From Melastoma dodecandrum (lineage: Eukaryota; Streptophyta; Magnoliopsida; Myrtales; Melastomataceae), in contig JARUPY010000471.1 of NCBI GenBank assembly GCA_029817715.1, positions 3,224,001-3,288,000 on the forward strand: DNA of 64,000 nucleotides, in the 5' to 3' direction. The notes below the pieces were generated by a model, which saw nothing but the letters and a program-made list of their open reading frames with translations, was not told the DNA's origin and did no database searches. The translations under genes and the position numbers were made by a program. Of the stretch, positions 1 through 13,547 are shown piece after piece. The first letter of the stretch is position 1, and each line of letters starts with the position of its first letter.

Positions 1-21
1 ATGTTTCTTTCCTGCATGCAG

Positions 22-900
22 GTGGCCTGTAAGGAGCTGAGAAACAGCCGCCTATTCCTCAAGCTACTCGAAGCTGTCTTAAAAACGGGAAATCGAATGA
101 ACGATGGAACCTTCCGTGGTGGTGCACAAGCATTCAAGCTCGATACGCTTCTAAAGCTATCGGATGTGAAAGGAATCGATGGAAAAACGACACTGTTACA
201 TTTCGTTGTTCAGGAGATAATCCGATCAGAAGGCATGAGAGCCGCCCGTGTGGTCAGGGAGAGCCAGAGCTTCTCAAGCATGAAATCGGAGGATTTTCAG
301 ATTGACATGCCAAGTGAGTCCGAAGAATACTTCAGAAACCTCGGCCTTCAAGTGGTTTCTGCTTTGGGTTCTGATCTCGAGAACGTGAAAAAGGCTGCAG
401 CCATAGATGCGGACAGCTTGACAGGATCCGTGGCCAAACTAGGGTACTCATTGGAGAAGACTCGTCACTTCCTCAATTCAGAAATGACGAATTTGGAAGA
501 AGAAAGCGAGTTCCACCTAATAGTAAGAAGCTTCGTGCAGAAAGCTGAGGGGGATGTGTTGTGGTTGTTAGAGGAAGAAAGGAGGATCATGGCTCTGGTG
601 AAGAGCACTGGCGACTACTTCCATGGGAACGCAGGCAAGGATGAGGGGCTGAGGTTGTTCGTGATTGTCAGAGATTTCCTGATCATATTAGAGAAGGTAT
701 GCAAAGAGGTTAGGGATGCACAGAAGAGACCAGCTAAAACGCTGAAGAAAGATGGCCCTGCTTCGCAACCATCTACCCTGGAATCCCACCAACCTAATTC
801 GCCAGATATACGGCGGCAGAGCCTCTTTCCCGCAATTGCAGAGCGGCGAGTGGGAGCTACCGGTTCCAGTTCCAGTTCGAGTTCTGATGACGAAGCATAG
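22..900 (+). CDS. Class I formin (FH1-like), last exon, 5'-truncated by window
   Basis: Last exon of an actin-nucleating formin. Formins bind actin barbed ends through their FH2 domain; plant class I members are anchored at the plasma membrane. The first 21 bases look like an intron end (T/C-rich, then ...TGCAG), so the exon opens at 22 with VACKELRNSRLFLKLLEAV. The FH2 core motifs GNRMNDGTFRGGA and DTLLKLSDVKG follow, then a helical region (LNSEMTNLEEE, FVQKAEGDVLWLLEEE). The tail after about residue 240 is low-complexity and ends in a serine run plus DDEA before TAG at 898-900. The membrane anchor, proline-rich FH1 and first part of FH2 lie outside the window. The FH2 identification is firm. 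The class I assignment rests on similarity to AtFH1 and is less certain. Confidence 0.9.
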   Translation: MACKELRNSRLFLKLLEAVLKTGNRMNDGTFRGGAQAFKLDTLLKLSDVKGIDGKTTLLHFVVQEIIRSEGMRAARVVRESQSFSSMKSEDFQIDMPSESEEYFRNLGLQVVSALGSDLENVKKAAAIDADSLTGSVAKLGYSLEKTRHFLNSEMTNLEEESEFHLIVRSFVQKAEGDVLWLLEEERRIMALVKSTGDYFHGNAGKDEGLRLFVIVRDFLIILEKVCKEVRDAQKRPAKTLKKDGPASQPSTLESHQPNSPDIRRQSLFPAIAERRVGATGSSSSSSSDDEA

Positions 901-1431
901 CTTAATATTTGAAAGGTACAAATATGCGGCAGGTTACCACGTAACTTCCCTGTTCTATGTTACACTAACTCCATGCAATGCGACGCCATCTCCTCCGCAG
1001 TTCATCGCCCCGAGCCGACCTTGCGGGTTGTGGGGGGGTGCAGAATGCTCTGTGTTCCCCAGTTTCATACGAGTCGCCATTACTGCACCAATTATTGACT
1101 GGTGCCCACATTCATTGTAAAGCTAAGAAATTTTGTCTCCATTTGTATTATGTAGAAACAGTTTTTGCTGTAAATTGGAAGCGATTCTGAAACCAGGAGA
1201 AATAAGCCTTCGCATGAAACGGGAATGTGCAATCCCGAGTTAACAATTTCTTACCTTTTTATGAGGGGAACTGAAAATATACATCATTTCAGGATTACAA
1301 CCTACAGGAAAGACCTAAAAAGGAGACAACTTTGAAATTCCTAAAGCACCTAACAAGGGAAGCGGAAGACACCGTGGTTGTGGGGTTGCAGATAAAATTG
1401 GGATAACTGTTAACGTAGAGAAACTACAGTC
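901..1431. other. Convergent intergenic space between formin and H2A
   Basis: This stretch should hold the 3' untranslated regions of two genes pointing at each other, the formin (+) and the histone (-). It is AT-rich. The short open frames in it overlap the formin tail in another frame and show no recognisable motif. I see no gene here. Confidence 0.5.
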
Positions 1432-1937
1432 TTAGTCATCGTCAGCGCCAGAAGCCTTGGAGGTTCCTGTCTTCTTGGGCAGCAGGAGGTTGTGGATGTT
1501 GGGCATCACTCCTCCATTCGCAATCGTGACATCGCCAAGCAGCTTGCTAAGCTCCTCGTCGTTCCTGACCGCGAGCTGAATGTGGCGGGGCACAATCCTC
1601 GTCTTCTTGTTGTCTCTCGCTGCGTTTCCAGCCAGTTCAAGTACCTGGATTGCGAGAATTATTCCTCCAAAAATCAGAAACCCTAGGCATCTCCCCCACA
1701 GAAAAATCAATTAATTGGGATGAAAGCCAGATCACACGACCCGGATACCTCGGCGGCCAGGTATTCGAGGACGGCGGCGAGGTAGACGGGAGCTCCGGCA
1801 CCAACACGCTCAGCATACTTCCCGGCCTTGAGGAACCGGGCGATACGCCCCACGGGGAACTGGAGGCCGGCCTTGCTGCTCCGCGACTGCGCCTTCTTGT
1901 TCGCGCCTGATCCCAGTGTCTTCCCTCTCCCCGCCAT
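1432..1937 (-). CDS. Histone H2A, canonical type, two exons
   Basis: Core nucleosome histone of 133 residues. Exon 1 is 1937-1749, starting [11 protein letters not shown] and ending at LEYLAAE. Exon 2 is 1644-1432, from [19 protein letters not shown] to the stop. The intron is GT-AG, phase 0, and sits after the LEYLAAE helix. The acidic-patch residues and the docking segment ([15 protein letters not shown]) are present. The C-terminus [12 protein letters not shown] has no SQEF motif, so it is not H2A.X. The docking region has the canonical rather than H2A.Z sequence, and there is no long SPKK tail as in plant H2A.W. It is therefore a canonical H2A. The ATG at 1937-1935 is the only sensible start. 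Confidence 0.96.
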
Positions 1938-2085
1938 TCTCCCCCCAATTCAGTCCCGTAAGAACCCTGGGTCTCGAGCAACCGGTGGAAAACTCGCAAG
2001 GGGAAAGGGAGATTTCGGATTCGATGAATGCGTCGGATCGAACGTCAATTCCTTGCGATTTGAAGCTACTGTCTAGGGGCGGAGG

Positions 2086-2140
2086 TATATATATTAAGGG
2101 TGCTCTAGGATTCGACCAATCGGAGAAAGACACACGGATC
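2086..2140 (-). promoter_or_regulatory. Probable H2A promoter: TATA and CCAAT elements
   Basis: About 150 bp upstream of the H2A ATG there is a TATA-like run at 2086-2096 (TAATATATATA on the gene strand). CCAAT at 2116-2120 reads ATTGG on the gene strand. CACGGATC at 2133-2140 differs by one base from the plant histone octamer CGCGGATC. Position and spacing fit a histone promoter; activity is inferred. Confidence 0.45.
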
Positions 2141-2730
2141 TGTCATACTGTCCGTTGGATGGAGAGATGATGGACAGTTGAGATTGGAGATAAATGCTTC
2201 GCGGGATGGATCGGGTCGTGGCGGGACGACCATGTGAAATGATAACAATGGGCTCCTTTATTATGGGATTTTGGGCCTGTATATGGGCTTTCCTCTTTGT
2301 TACTTGCCAGGACATTTTGTGATTGTTCTTCTAGGTCATGTCTTAAGTTTATAACACATCGATAATGAAGTGGAATTTACGAGTTCTGAAAATTGTAGGG
2401 ATTACGTGTGAAAGGATGGTATATGATAGAAGAAAGTGTAAACGGAACATGAGATTTTGTATTACTGACAACTTTCCGTAGAATAGCTGAAACATTCTTT
2501 AAAGCCGTTGCATCTATAAGAGTTTGAATGTTCGAGTGTTTGAACTACAAAATGTCTTTATCTTTATTGATTATTTTATTACTCTGTTACATGAAATGCT
2601 CTCTTTATATTTAGGGAGTAGTAGGTAATTTAAAAGACTATTGAAACCACTACTTTAAATGACTTAAATATTATGACACCGTTTACAATTCATTACCACT
2701 TAAATTTCAACTCCGCACGTTAAGTCTATC
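2141..2730. other. Gene-free AT-rich spacer
   Basis: I find no open frame with family motifs and no recognisable RNA gene or repeat. Confidence 0.4.
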
Positions 2731-3418
2731 ACGGCGGAAGGAGGGTGAAGGAGATGTCGTTGACCGAGATGGACTCAGTTCTTGCTCGACAACGACATGC
2801 TATCTCTGATCTTTCTCTCGGCAAGAAAACCGGGTTGCTTTGGATAAGGAAGCAAACCATCTCTGCTCAGCATCACGACGACTGATGACCTGGTCGGCCT
2901 GTCGTCTGGGTGTTCTGCAGACACAGTAGGCCGACATGGATGCATTACAGGAGCTTCACCAGATTGCGGCACTGAAGCTTTTGGATCAGAATAACTTCGG
3001 CCTTAAAGACCATTCCAAATTCACCTTCTACCAGCTTGTTTTCATCCAAAAAGCTGTTTGGTGGCCTTAGACATCGACGTGAGGTCGAATAACGGGAGCT
3101 CCAAGTTATCCTCAGGCATTTCATGTTCCTGATCTACCAGTGAGACTTCTTTGTTCCCTGCAAAAATTAGTTAGTTCGATAATGTTCCAAGCAGTTCGGA
3201 ATTCCGGCAGTTTGATATTCGAGTTTTTGGAACCCATCCTCGCTGTTTGGGAAGACCAAGGGCTTGTTCCTTACACATCCTTGCGACCAGTAGTTAGATT
3301 CCCATTTGTCCAGGCTTCCCGGCGAGAAACCTTTCAGGCACTGACAGTAAGGGAGACTAGTCGTCTGGCATTTCCCCGTACAGGCCGCAGAGGCCGTAAT
3401 TGTCGCAATAGTTAGCCG
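2731..3418 (-). pseudogene. Decayed SRK-type S-receptor-like kinase lacking the kinase core
   Basis: Pieces of a receptor kinase read on the minus strand in broken frames. From 3418 downward there is a degraded S-domain (CDNYGLCGLYG, then a region resembling CQCLKGFSPGS, interrupted by stops and frame changes). Near 3150-3010 comes the juxtamembrane exon (ELPLFDLTSMSKAT, then the remnant of DENKLVEGEFG with a frame break). From about 2972 it jumps straight to the C-terminal exon (EHPDDRPTRSSVVVMLS, LLPYPKQPGF). The end resembles SVNDISFTLL and stops near 2731. The catalytic exons with the HRD and DFG motifs are absent. The motifs are closer to classical SRK/SD1 kinases than to the 10-35 kb cluster, so this is a separate old relic. 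Confidence 0.8.
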
Positions 3419-3649
3419 ACCAACCAGACAAAAGTTCTTTTCTTCTTAATTAGTTTGGATCCCAACTCAGTCGTGTTTCACTTTCAGACATCCCTCCTAG
3501 CCAAATCCCAGCAAGTAGCAAACTTTGGGGCCAAAAGAACTCAATTTCCCCAGTAATGAATTTCGGGTGATAATGAATCAAAGTGTGAAAGAATGAATTA
3601 CAAAGAATTAGGGTCAGACGAAAAGATACACAAAACAAGCCAATGAATA

Positions 3650-4012
3650 TCAATTGGAATCGAACCCCTGGAGTTCATCAGCCAGGGCCTGTTCCAACAA
3701 ATCCTCGGACTCCATCATCAGGCCGGGGCTCAATCTGAACATCAACACGCAGAACTCCATCTGACTAAGAACCCCGTCGCCGTCGGTGTCCCCTTCCCTC
3801 AGCATGCTCCGAAGATCGCTGTCGCTGAATCCCTGGAGCCAGAGGAGCGCGGCGTTCCTCTTGAGGCTTTCGAAGGTGATGACCCCCTTGGCAGGATCCA
3901 TTAGGAGGTTGAACCCATTGCAGAGCTCCTCGATCAGTCCTTCCGGGCCGAGTTTCTCCGCCATGACGGGCAAGTAATCGTGGAATCCCGCACCGGATGC
4001 CCTGTTCGCCAT
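3650..4012 (-). CDS. Single EF-hand calcium-binding protein, PBP1/KIC-like
   Basis: Small calcium sensor of 120 residues in one exon. It resembles the plant PINOID-binding protein 1 / KIC group, which bind calcium through one EF-hand and regulate partner proteins (a kinase or a kinesin). The motif DYLPVMAEKLG near the start and the loop DTDGDGVLSQME near residue 80 are visible, with D-x-D-x-D-G and E at position 12 intact. FCVLMFRLSPGLM follows directly and is typical of the group. The first in-frame ATG is at 4012; the frame extends further upstream only through non-ATG codons. It is divergent from the ABC transporter, about 800 bp away. Partner and function are inferred from family. Confidence 0.88.
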   Translation of the reverse strand: MANRASGAGFHDYLPVMAEKLGPEGLIEELCNGFNLLMDPAKGVITFESLKRNAALLWLQGFSDSDLRSMLREGDTDGDGVLSQMEFCVLMFRLSPGLMMESEDLLEQALADELQGFDSN

Positions 4013-4270
4013 TTCCAGATGGGTCGAACAAAGATCGAATCTTTTCACTAGAACTTTGATGGGGTCAGATGGTGGGAATGAGAATGGTCTGATTCTGAGG
4101 TGGGTTCGTTGCGGGTGTTTATAAGGATGGGAGGGCCGAGGTTGTCCGAGTCAGACAGGCTTCTTCCGGGAAAGAGAGGAGAGTTGGGAAGAGGGGTGGG
4201 GATGAAACGAGGACAGCCGGTGTCCAGTTAAGCTTAATTATCGCGTGGACAAAAGGAAAGTCGGTCGTAA

Positions 4271-4288
4271 GGGGGGGGGGGGGGGGGG
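4271..4288. repeat. Run of 18 G
   Basis: Uninterrupted guanine tract followed by TGGGG and AGGGG, about 260 bp upstream of the EF-hand gene start and within the shared divergent promoter region. It could form a G-quadruplex. Homopolymer length may also be affected by sequencing error. Confidence 0.8.
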
Positions 4289-4809
4289 TGGGGTCAGGGG
4301 ACTTCTCGGAAACCGGGTGAAAACCAGCGTTGAATTTCTGAGATTGTGGGGGAGTAAAAGTTGACGTATTTGCAGACGTTTATTGGAAGGCTTGATGGAG
4401 ACAGAAGATCAAAAGGAGGTCCGGCCGGCCTTTCGTAGCGATCGAGGGATACCCAAAAGAGGCCGTGATGAAAAAGCCTTCAATGCGCTTGTGAAGTCTT
4501 TCTTTGTCCCTTCGAATTCTGCACCGACGGCCTAATTCTTTTGGCGATGGACTAAGCATGTTATGGTCGTGTGCGATGGAGGATCTCAGCCCAACATACT
4601 TGAGCTGGGCTGGAAGAAAAGGAAATTTTTTTATGTTAGTTTTGGATCAGAGAGAGCACCAAAGAAGACGCAACGTTGCTGGATAACAGCATCAAGTGGC
4701 TGGGATTGGAACGAAACCTGACCTGACACGAACATAGTCAGGAAGAGTAGTTACAAACAACGCCAGACTTAAACTCGAAAGCCTCAGTTTAGTTCCAAGG
4801 AAAGGAAGG

Positions 4810-7800
4810 ATGCTCCCCGCTCCCACGCGGGCTTGTCCGAACATAATCAATCCTAGTCTTGCTGGAGCATCGGCAACAGTAGCTCGGGGGATTCCCAAGG
4901 ATGCCAAGCTGTCAACAACGCACATGGGTATTATTATGCCTTCCATCTCCATCCCACCCTCCACCTCTACGCGCCGCGGCATCCCCATCCACGCAACCCC
5001 AATGAGGAGGAGGAAGCTCCGCGGTAGCCGCAATTCCAGTTTCTTTTCTGTCCCCCTGAGAGCAAAATCAAGTGTAAATGCAGCCGAGACTGGTGGCACG
5101 GACGACCAGGTCCGGGAAGCATTTCTTTCCTTTCCTTCCCTTTTTCTTTCCTGTCTCTTAGTTATCCGTTATGTTCTGTTTTATGTGGATTGGATTGGAT
5201 TGGATTTTGTGTTCAAAAGGGTGAGAGTGATGTCCAACGGCTGTGGAGGAGATTCTGGAAGGTTGCAGCTCCCTACTGGTCCTCCGACGACCAGACCCAG
5301 GCTCGACTTCAGCTCGCTGCTGTGTTTGCCCTTACCTTGGGCACCACCGGCATCAGCGTCGGTTTCAGTTTCCTCGGCCGCGACTTCTACAACGCTCTTG
5401 CCAGTAAGACTATCCCCTCCTCTGTGTTCCTGCTATCTTTCCTTTTGTTTTCTAGTTTAGGTTTGTTTGAGACACCCCACCCCCTGATTGCCCCAGACAA
5501 GGACGCTGATCAGTTCACCAAGCAACTCCTCTACTACCTGGCCAGTTTTGCTGGCGGTATCCCGGTGAGAACCCCTCGAATTCTGTAATAATCGGATGAT
5601 GTAGTCGTCAGCCGCTGATCAGGCGACATTGTCTGTGCAGTTCTTTGTCCTGAGAGATTATGCTAGAGAGACTCTCGCTCTTAGGTGGAGATCTTGGATG
5701 ACCAGCTATTACATGGAACGTTACTTGAAGGACAGGACATTCTACAAGATTCAGTCCCAGTCCATCATCGACAATCCAGATCAGCGCATCGTCGATGACC
5801 TCAGTTCCTTCACGGGGACAGCCCTCTCCTTCTCACTGACTTTCTTCAATGCTGCCGTCGACTTGATATCATTCAGCAACATCTTGTATGGCATTTATCC
5901 CCCGTTGTTTGTCGTTCTTCTTCTGTATTCGATTGGCGGCACGGTCATCAGCGTTCTTCTTGGAAGGGTAATCTCTCGTGCACTTGGTGCTCATGATTCT
6001 ACCGAGAAGAAGGATCGTTTCTACACATCTAGCTGAAATTCTTTCCCCCTATGAAACTCAGGGTCTTGTTACATTGAACTTTATGCAAGAGAAAAAGGAG
6101 GCAGATTTCCGTTATGGGCTTGTAAGAGTTCGAGAGAACGCCGAATCAATTGCTTTCTATGGTGGTGAGGAAAATGAACTGAATTTGCTGCTGCAGCGGT
6201 TTAACAGTGCTTTTCAAAACTTGAGCGTACGGATACCAATCCATTGCTGCTTTCTAACTTGCAGTGTCCCATAAGTATCTCTCTTTTTCCATCTAATCTA
6301 GTGTTCTTGCTTGGATCTGAGGATAGACTTAATGGGTTCTTGAAATATGTTCTCTTTTGCAGCAACTACTGGTAGCATCCCGGAACTTGGAGTTCTTCAC
6401 AAATGGCTACCGGTATCTCATACAAATCTTGCCAGCTGCTGTGGTTGCTCCGATGTACTTTTCAGGGAAGATTGAGTTTGGAGTTATAAATCAGTCTGTT
6501 TCTGCTTTCAATCACATTCTTGGAGATTTTTCCCTCATCGTCTATCAGTTTCAAGCCATCAGTGCCTTCTCAGCTGTCATTGATCGTCTAGGTAATCCAT
6601 CTGTCGTTACGTATCAAATTATTCAATTGTCATACTAACGACTTGCTAAAAGAGTAGGGACAGATGACTTTGACCATTAATAGAACCTTCAACCATTCTG
6701 CTCTTCTATGCATAGAAAGTTCCAGCTCAGTATCTAAAAGTACAGGCATTGGTGAAATGAAAACATTACTCCTCTGGGATCCTCTCGATCATCAGATTGT
6801 GTCATGAAATTGCTGCTCCCATATATATGCGCCAGACTCCCCTGCCCTAGTACCAGGGATCACTGTGCATCAAGGGCTGTCTCTTACTTTTCTTTCTTTT
6901 GAAGGCCATCCCAATCTCTTGTCTTGTTTTTTGTTCACAAACTTTTACATTGTTCCTCGAGTATTGAAAAGTGTATGATACACTGTACTGGGACTTCCTT
7001 TCTTTTATTGTATTGTGGCTCAAAGCTTTAAGTACTCAACCTTTCTGCCACTCCTATGAGAAATTTCTAACCTGTTTATTATGTCTTACAAAATAGTGTT
7101 TTATTGATAATTTGCCTTTGACGACATAATATTTGGCATTCACACTTTAGACCATCATTCATATGCAGGTGAATTTGAAGATGTTCTGAATCAAAGTTCA
7201 AAGGAGTCACTTGTTGTCTCTCCAAGTAGTATCAATGTTGTGTTCTGCAACACTACTAGTTCTGCCGGGCCTGATTGCAATGGATATGCAAGTTCATCTA
7301 GGCCTCCAAAATTAGTAGAAATAGAGAGCTTGACCATGGTAACGCCAACAAGTAGAGAAACGTTGATCAGGGATCTGTCACTAACAATCCACCAAAATGA
7401 AAATTTACTGGTATATATTGCTTCATTACATGCATGGCTGATATCTTTTTGTGTGTGTCGTACAAAGTAAGCTTCTGGTGTACTTGGAGTGCTCAATTTG
7501 TGTACATTACTAGGTAATGGGAGCTAGTGGAAGTGGTAAGACCTCCCTGCTGAGAGCTATGGCTGGTCTTTGGAATGCTGGGAGTGGCAAGATCACATAC
7601 CACGTGGGCGATGAACAAGTGACCCAACCTTCATTTTCTTCTGCTGGGACTGTTAATGAGAATTCTGAAACTTCTGAAGAATTCCGGAGTGCCACCTTGA
7701 GCTCTAGAAGAATATTTTTCCTTCCCCAGAGGCCATACATGAATCTCGGAACACTTCGTCAACAGCTGTTGTATCCTACCTGGGTCGATGAAGCAGATTT

Positions 7801-8865
7801 CAAGTCAAATGGCAGCTCATCTTCTCGTATGTAGTTGAGCATTTTTATAATTTCATGCAACCATGTTACTACTGCTGCATAACTCACTAAGGATAGCTTT
7901 TATTTGCCTTCTTATTGTTCACTAACTACTTCTAACAATCATACTTTTGTGAATTGATTTTTGACCTCTTTGTTTCCGTTGCTACATTGCTGGAGGTTCT
8001 AGTGCTGAAGAATATATCCGATGTAATATCTGCAGCTGAACTATCATTTTTAGTGAGGCGACCGAATTCTGGAAACCCAAGGGGTAGGGTGCCAACAACT
8101 GATGAGCTGATAATGGTCCTCGAGGATGTACGCCTGGGTTACTTGCTATCTCGTTTTACAAGCCTCGACTCAACGTTTGAGTGGTCAAGTGTTCTTTCCC
8201 TTGGGGAGCAGCAACGACTTGCCTTTGCCCGCTTGTTTCTTTCAAAGCCCAAGTTAGCATTGTTAGATGAATCAACAAGTGCTTTGGATGAGGCCAATGA
8301 GGTATCAAATTGTTCTGCTTTTTAACTATGATGAACTGAAATTTTTAATTTGCTTTTCGGATCATCAATGCCAGAAAAATGACTGTTCGTTAAGCTCTAT
8401 GGTTTATCACACTATATGGTAGCAGTGGTTGTTGCATGCTCTCTCATTGCTGTTATGTAGGAACTAATGTTTGGAAGCATTATTGATCAACCTTTGGTTT
8501 ATCACGCTACTCGGTAGCAACGATTTGTTGGAGATGTTGCATGCTGTGACGTCCCTGTAATATAGGAGCTGATGTCTGAGAGGTTTTTAGTTACATTTCT
8601 TGATGATCTTGACTATAGATCCTACTTTCCAAACTTTAACTAATGCATCCATGATTGATCTTGTTCCTTGTAGGCTAACTTGTACCAACTTATCAGAGGA
8701 GCTGGCATATCGTACGTCAGCATCGGCCATAGAAAAACCCTATATCGACAACATAGAAAGATTTTGTGTATCTTGCCTGTGGACTCCGACCAGAACCACC
8801 CCAACTGGGAACTTAATGACATTGCTCAAGATTCCTTGTCAGCAACGGGTGTTATGGAACCTTGA
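4810..8865 (+). CDS. ABCD2: ABC transporter D family member 2-like, probably chloroplastic
   Basis: Half-size ABC transporter of about 755 residues in ten exons: 4810-5109, 5220-5403, 5497-5564, 5641-5967, 6062-6226, 6363-6591, 7169-7410, 7514-7826, 8054-8301, 8674-8865. All junctions are GT-AG and phase-consistent. The first 100 residues are rich in S, T, R and A and look like a plastid transit peptide. A membrane domain follows ([17 protein letters not shown], with EEN in [10 protein letters not shown]). The nucleotide-binding domain has Walker [10 protein letters not shown], signature [13 protein letters not shown], Walker B LALLDEST and H-loop SIGHRKTL. The GEQQ signature is typical of ABCD/SbmA-like proteins. 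The plastid plant member is the best match; its substrate is unknown. All catalytic motifs are intact. Confidence 0.93.
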
Positions 8866-9149
8866 TGTCTCAATCCCCTTGGCTCATTCATATGGTGACA
8901 TCTGCTCCATCAAATTCGTCACGAGTTCAGAGCTTAAAGATTTACGCATGCCCTGATGGTCCTCCAAGTCCTGGGAAAAGTGGGAGTATCTTGATTCTGG
9001 AAACAAAAGAAGATGCAGTAGACTCAATCTCCCCTTCGGGACAATCGTGTTATAGCTTGTTGGTTGTGATGCATAATAAGATGACACCTACATGTAACTT
9101 AGACTTGCCTGGCTGGTTGCAGGAGAGACTGTTCGATTGCTGATCAATT

Positions 9150-9310
9150 GATTGAAGATATTTTATAACAAGATATCTCTAAGTGCATTCTCCCTGAGTT
9201 CCCTGTAGAGAAGAATCCCAGCACGGAACACTCTTCTCCTGAGACTAACATCTTCTGTCTTTCTAGGACTGGGATGAAGCTACTGTATTGGCGACGTAAA
9301 GATCTGACTA
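9150..9310 (-). pseudogene. S-domain N-terminal fragment of a receptor-like kinase
   Basis: Minus-strand frame containing LVSGEECSVLGFFSTGNSG. This is a clear relic of the start of the lectin domain, which in the intact neighbours reads [17 protein letters not shown]. No signal peptide and no continuation into the rest of the domain. An orphan remnant at the edge of the receptor cluster. Confidence 0.75.
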
Positions 9311-10010
9311 CCACTGCAGCAACCTCAGATAGCAAAATGACATTGTCATTCTAAAAGGGACATGAAGTATCCTGTCTGAACGGGAACGGTCCAAACAGCA
9401 GGCAAGACTCATAGCATCATTACAGGCATCTTCTTCTTCCTAAGAACAGGTCAGGAAGTGAGTGCTGTTTGATTAGGGGACACCGAATATTAATGTCGAG
9501 TCCTGTTCTTTCCATTTTCGGTTGGGGGTTGCAAGAAAAGGCAGAATTTGTGCGCAATGTTTGCACTTGGTAAACTCCTTCGGTCAACCCAGCAGTTTGT
9601 TACCCTTTCATGGATTAAAGAAGAGATTTCCTGACACGCGAAAACTGATTTCCCTTGTACATCTGTCTGATTTAAGAACTATGATGGCCTACCTTCACAG
9701 AACAGGATGTAGCAGCCAAGAGAAGTTCCTATATTATTCTCAACGACAAATTGAAACACATGTGAAGAAGCTTCCCGTCCCAGGTCAACATTATCTTCGA
9801 CCTTCTGGCAATTTTGAGGTAAGAATGGCTACTGATATGCGGACTACGTTCTTTCTCAACCTCGATAACATACCTTGCTGTCCTAGCAAACACGGATTAT
9901 CTACATCTGATATTTTCGTTCCTCTGTCTGGCACCTCCTAGTACTTGTGAGCTCAAACTCCTGTTAGTAGCCAATAAGACATCCGAATGTGCAAAAGAGA
10001 TGGCATGGTA
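9311..10010. other. Spacer without recognisable gene
   Basis: A plus-strand open frame of about 139 codons spans 9522-9941, but it has no known motif and no promoter-like context. I do not call it a gene. Confidence 0.4.
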
Positions 10011-10011
10011 G

Positions 10012-10370
10012 TTTTTACCTGGCTTCCAGTGTGGTCGTTGTAAGGAAACCTCCTCTTTCATGTCTTTCACGGGTTATCACATCCAAGCGGCCTGTCATCA
10101 GAAACTTTTGGATGCAAAGCAGAGCAATGTGGATGTATCTCTCGAATGACTTGCCTTCACTCCAGAGTAGCTATGCCTGAATGAAATCGAATTCGTAACA
10201 TGACTGCATTTATCTATGGGAATTGATGAGCATCATCAGTTCCTACTTATGTGCCCCGGAAGATTGTGAAGTTGATCCAGATGGCAGAATACTCAATTCC
10301 TTTTGTCGCACTTGTTTGCACTAGATAATTTTGGGACGTCGATTATGATTTGAGTAGAACACAATTGACT
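10012..10370 (-). pseudogene. Fragment of the last two kinase exons (receptor-like kinase)
   Basis: On the minus strand 10021-10190 resembles the start and end of the last kinase exon (WSEGKSFERYIHIALLCIQ, then RERR-GGFLT), with an internal deletion inside the PDDRP region. 10240-10370 resembles the previous exon (HLDQLHNLPGHIS against [13 protein letters not shown]). It has stops and no upstream exons. The same relic recurs at 19,092-19,520 because the region was duplicated, and the second copy keeps bases lost here. Confidence 0.8.
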
Positions 10371-10693
10371 AATATAAAAGTTAAGTCGATTCAAGAAAAA
10401 TCTAATTTTTCAAATTAGTCTACGGTAAAAATCTTTCGCAACATCTGATTTAGTCGAGAATCTTTACGTTGAAGACAGCCGACCTTCGTGGGTGACAGAG
10501 TATTTCCATGCCCAAAGAGCTGTTTCTGCAAAATGGGATCCGAGATCTCACACAGTTGATAAGCTGCAGACAGAAGTTCAACATCTCTGTTGAATGCTTA
10601 GATCCCGACACCACCTTTTATGCAATTATCATCCCTCTAAACTAATAATGTCATAGCTGCAAAGTGACCCCGGACTTTAGTAGCGGTATCTTT

Positions 10694-13547
<2,854 letters not shown>

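Noticed and set aside
752..1190. Two overlapping open frames beyond the formin stop
   Set aside because: They overlap the formin tail in other frames and show no motif.
9522..9941. Plus-strand frame of 139 codons downstream of the ABC transporter
   Set aside because: No known motif, no likely promoter, and it sits between the transporter 3' end and kinase relics.
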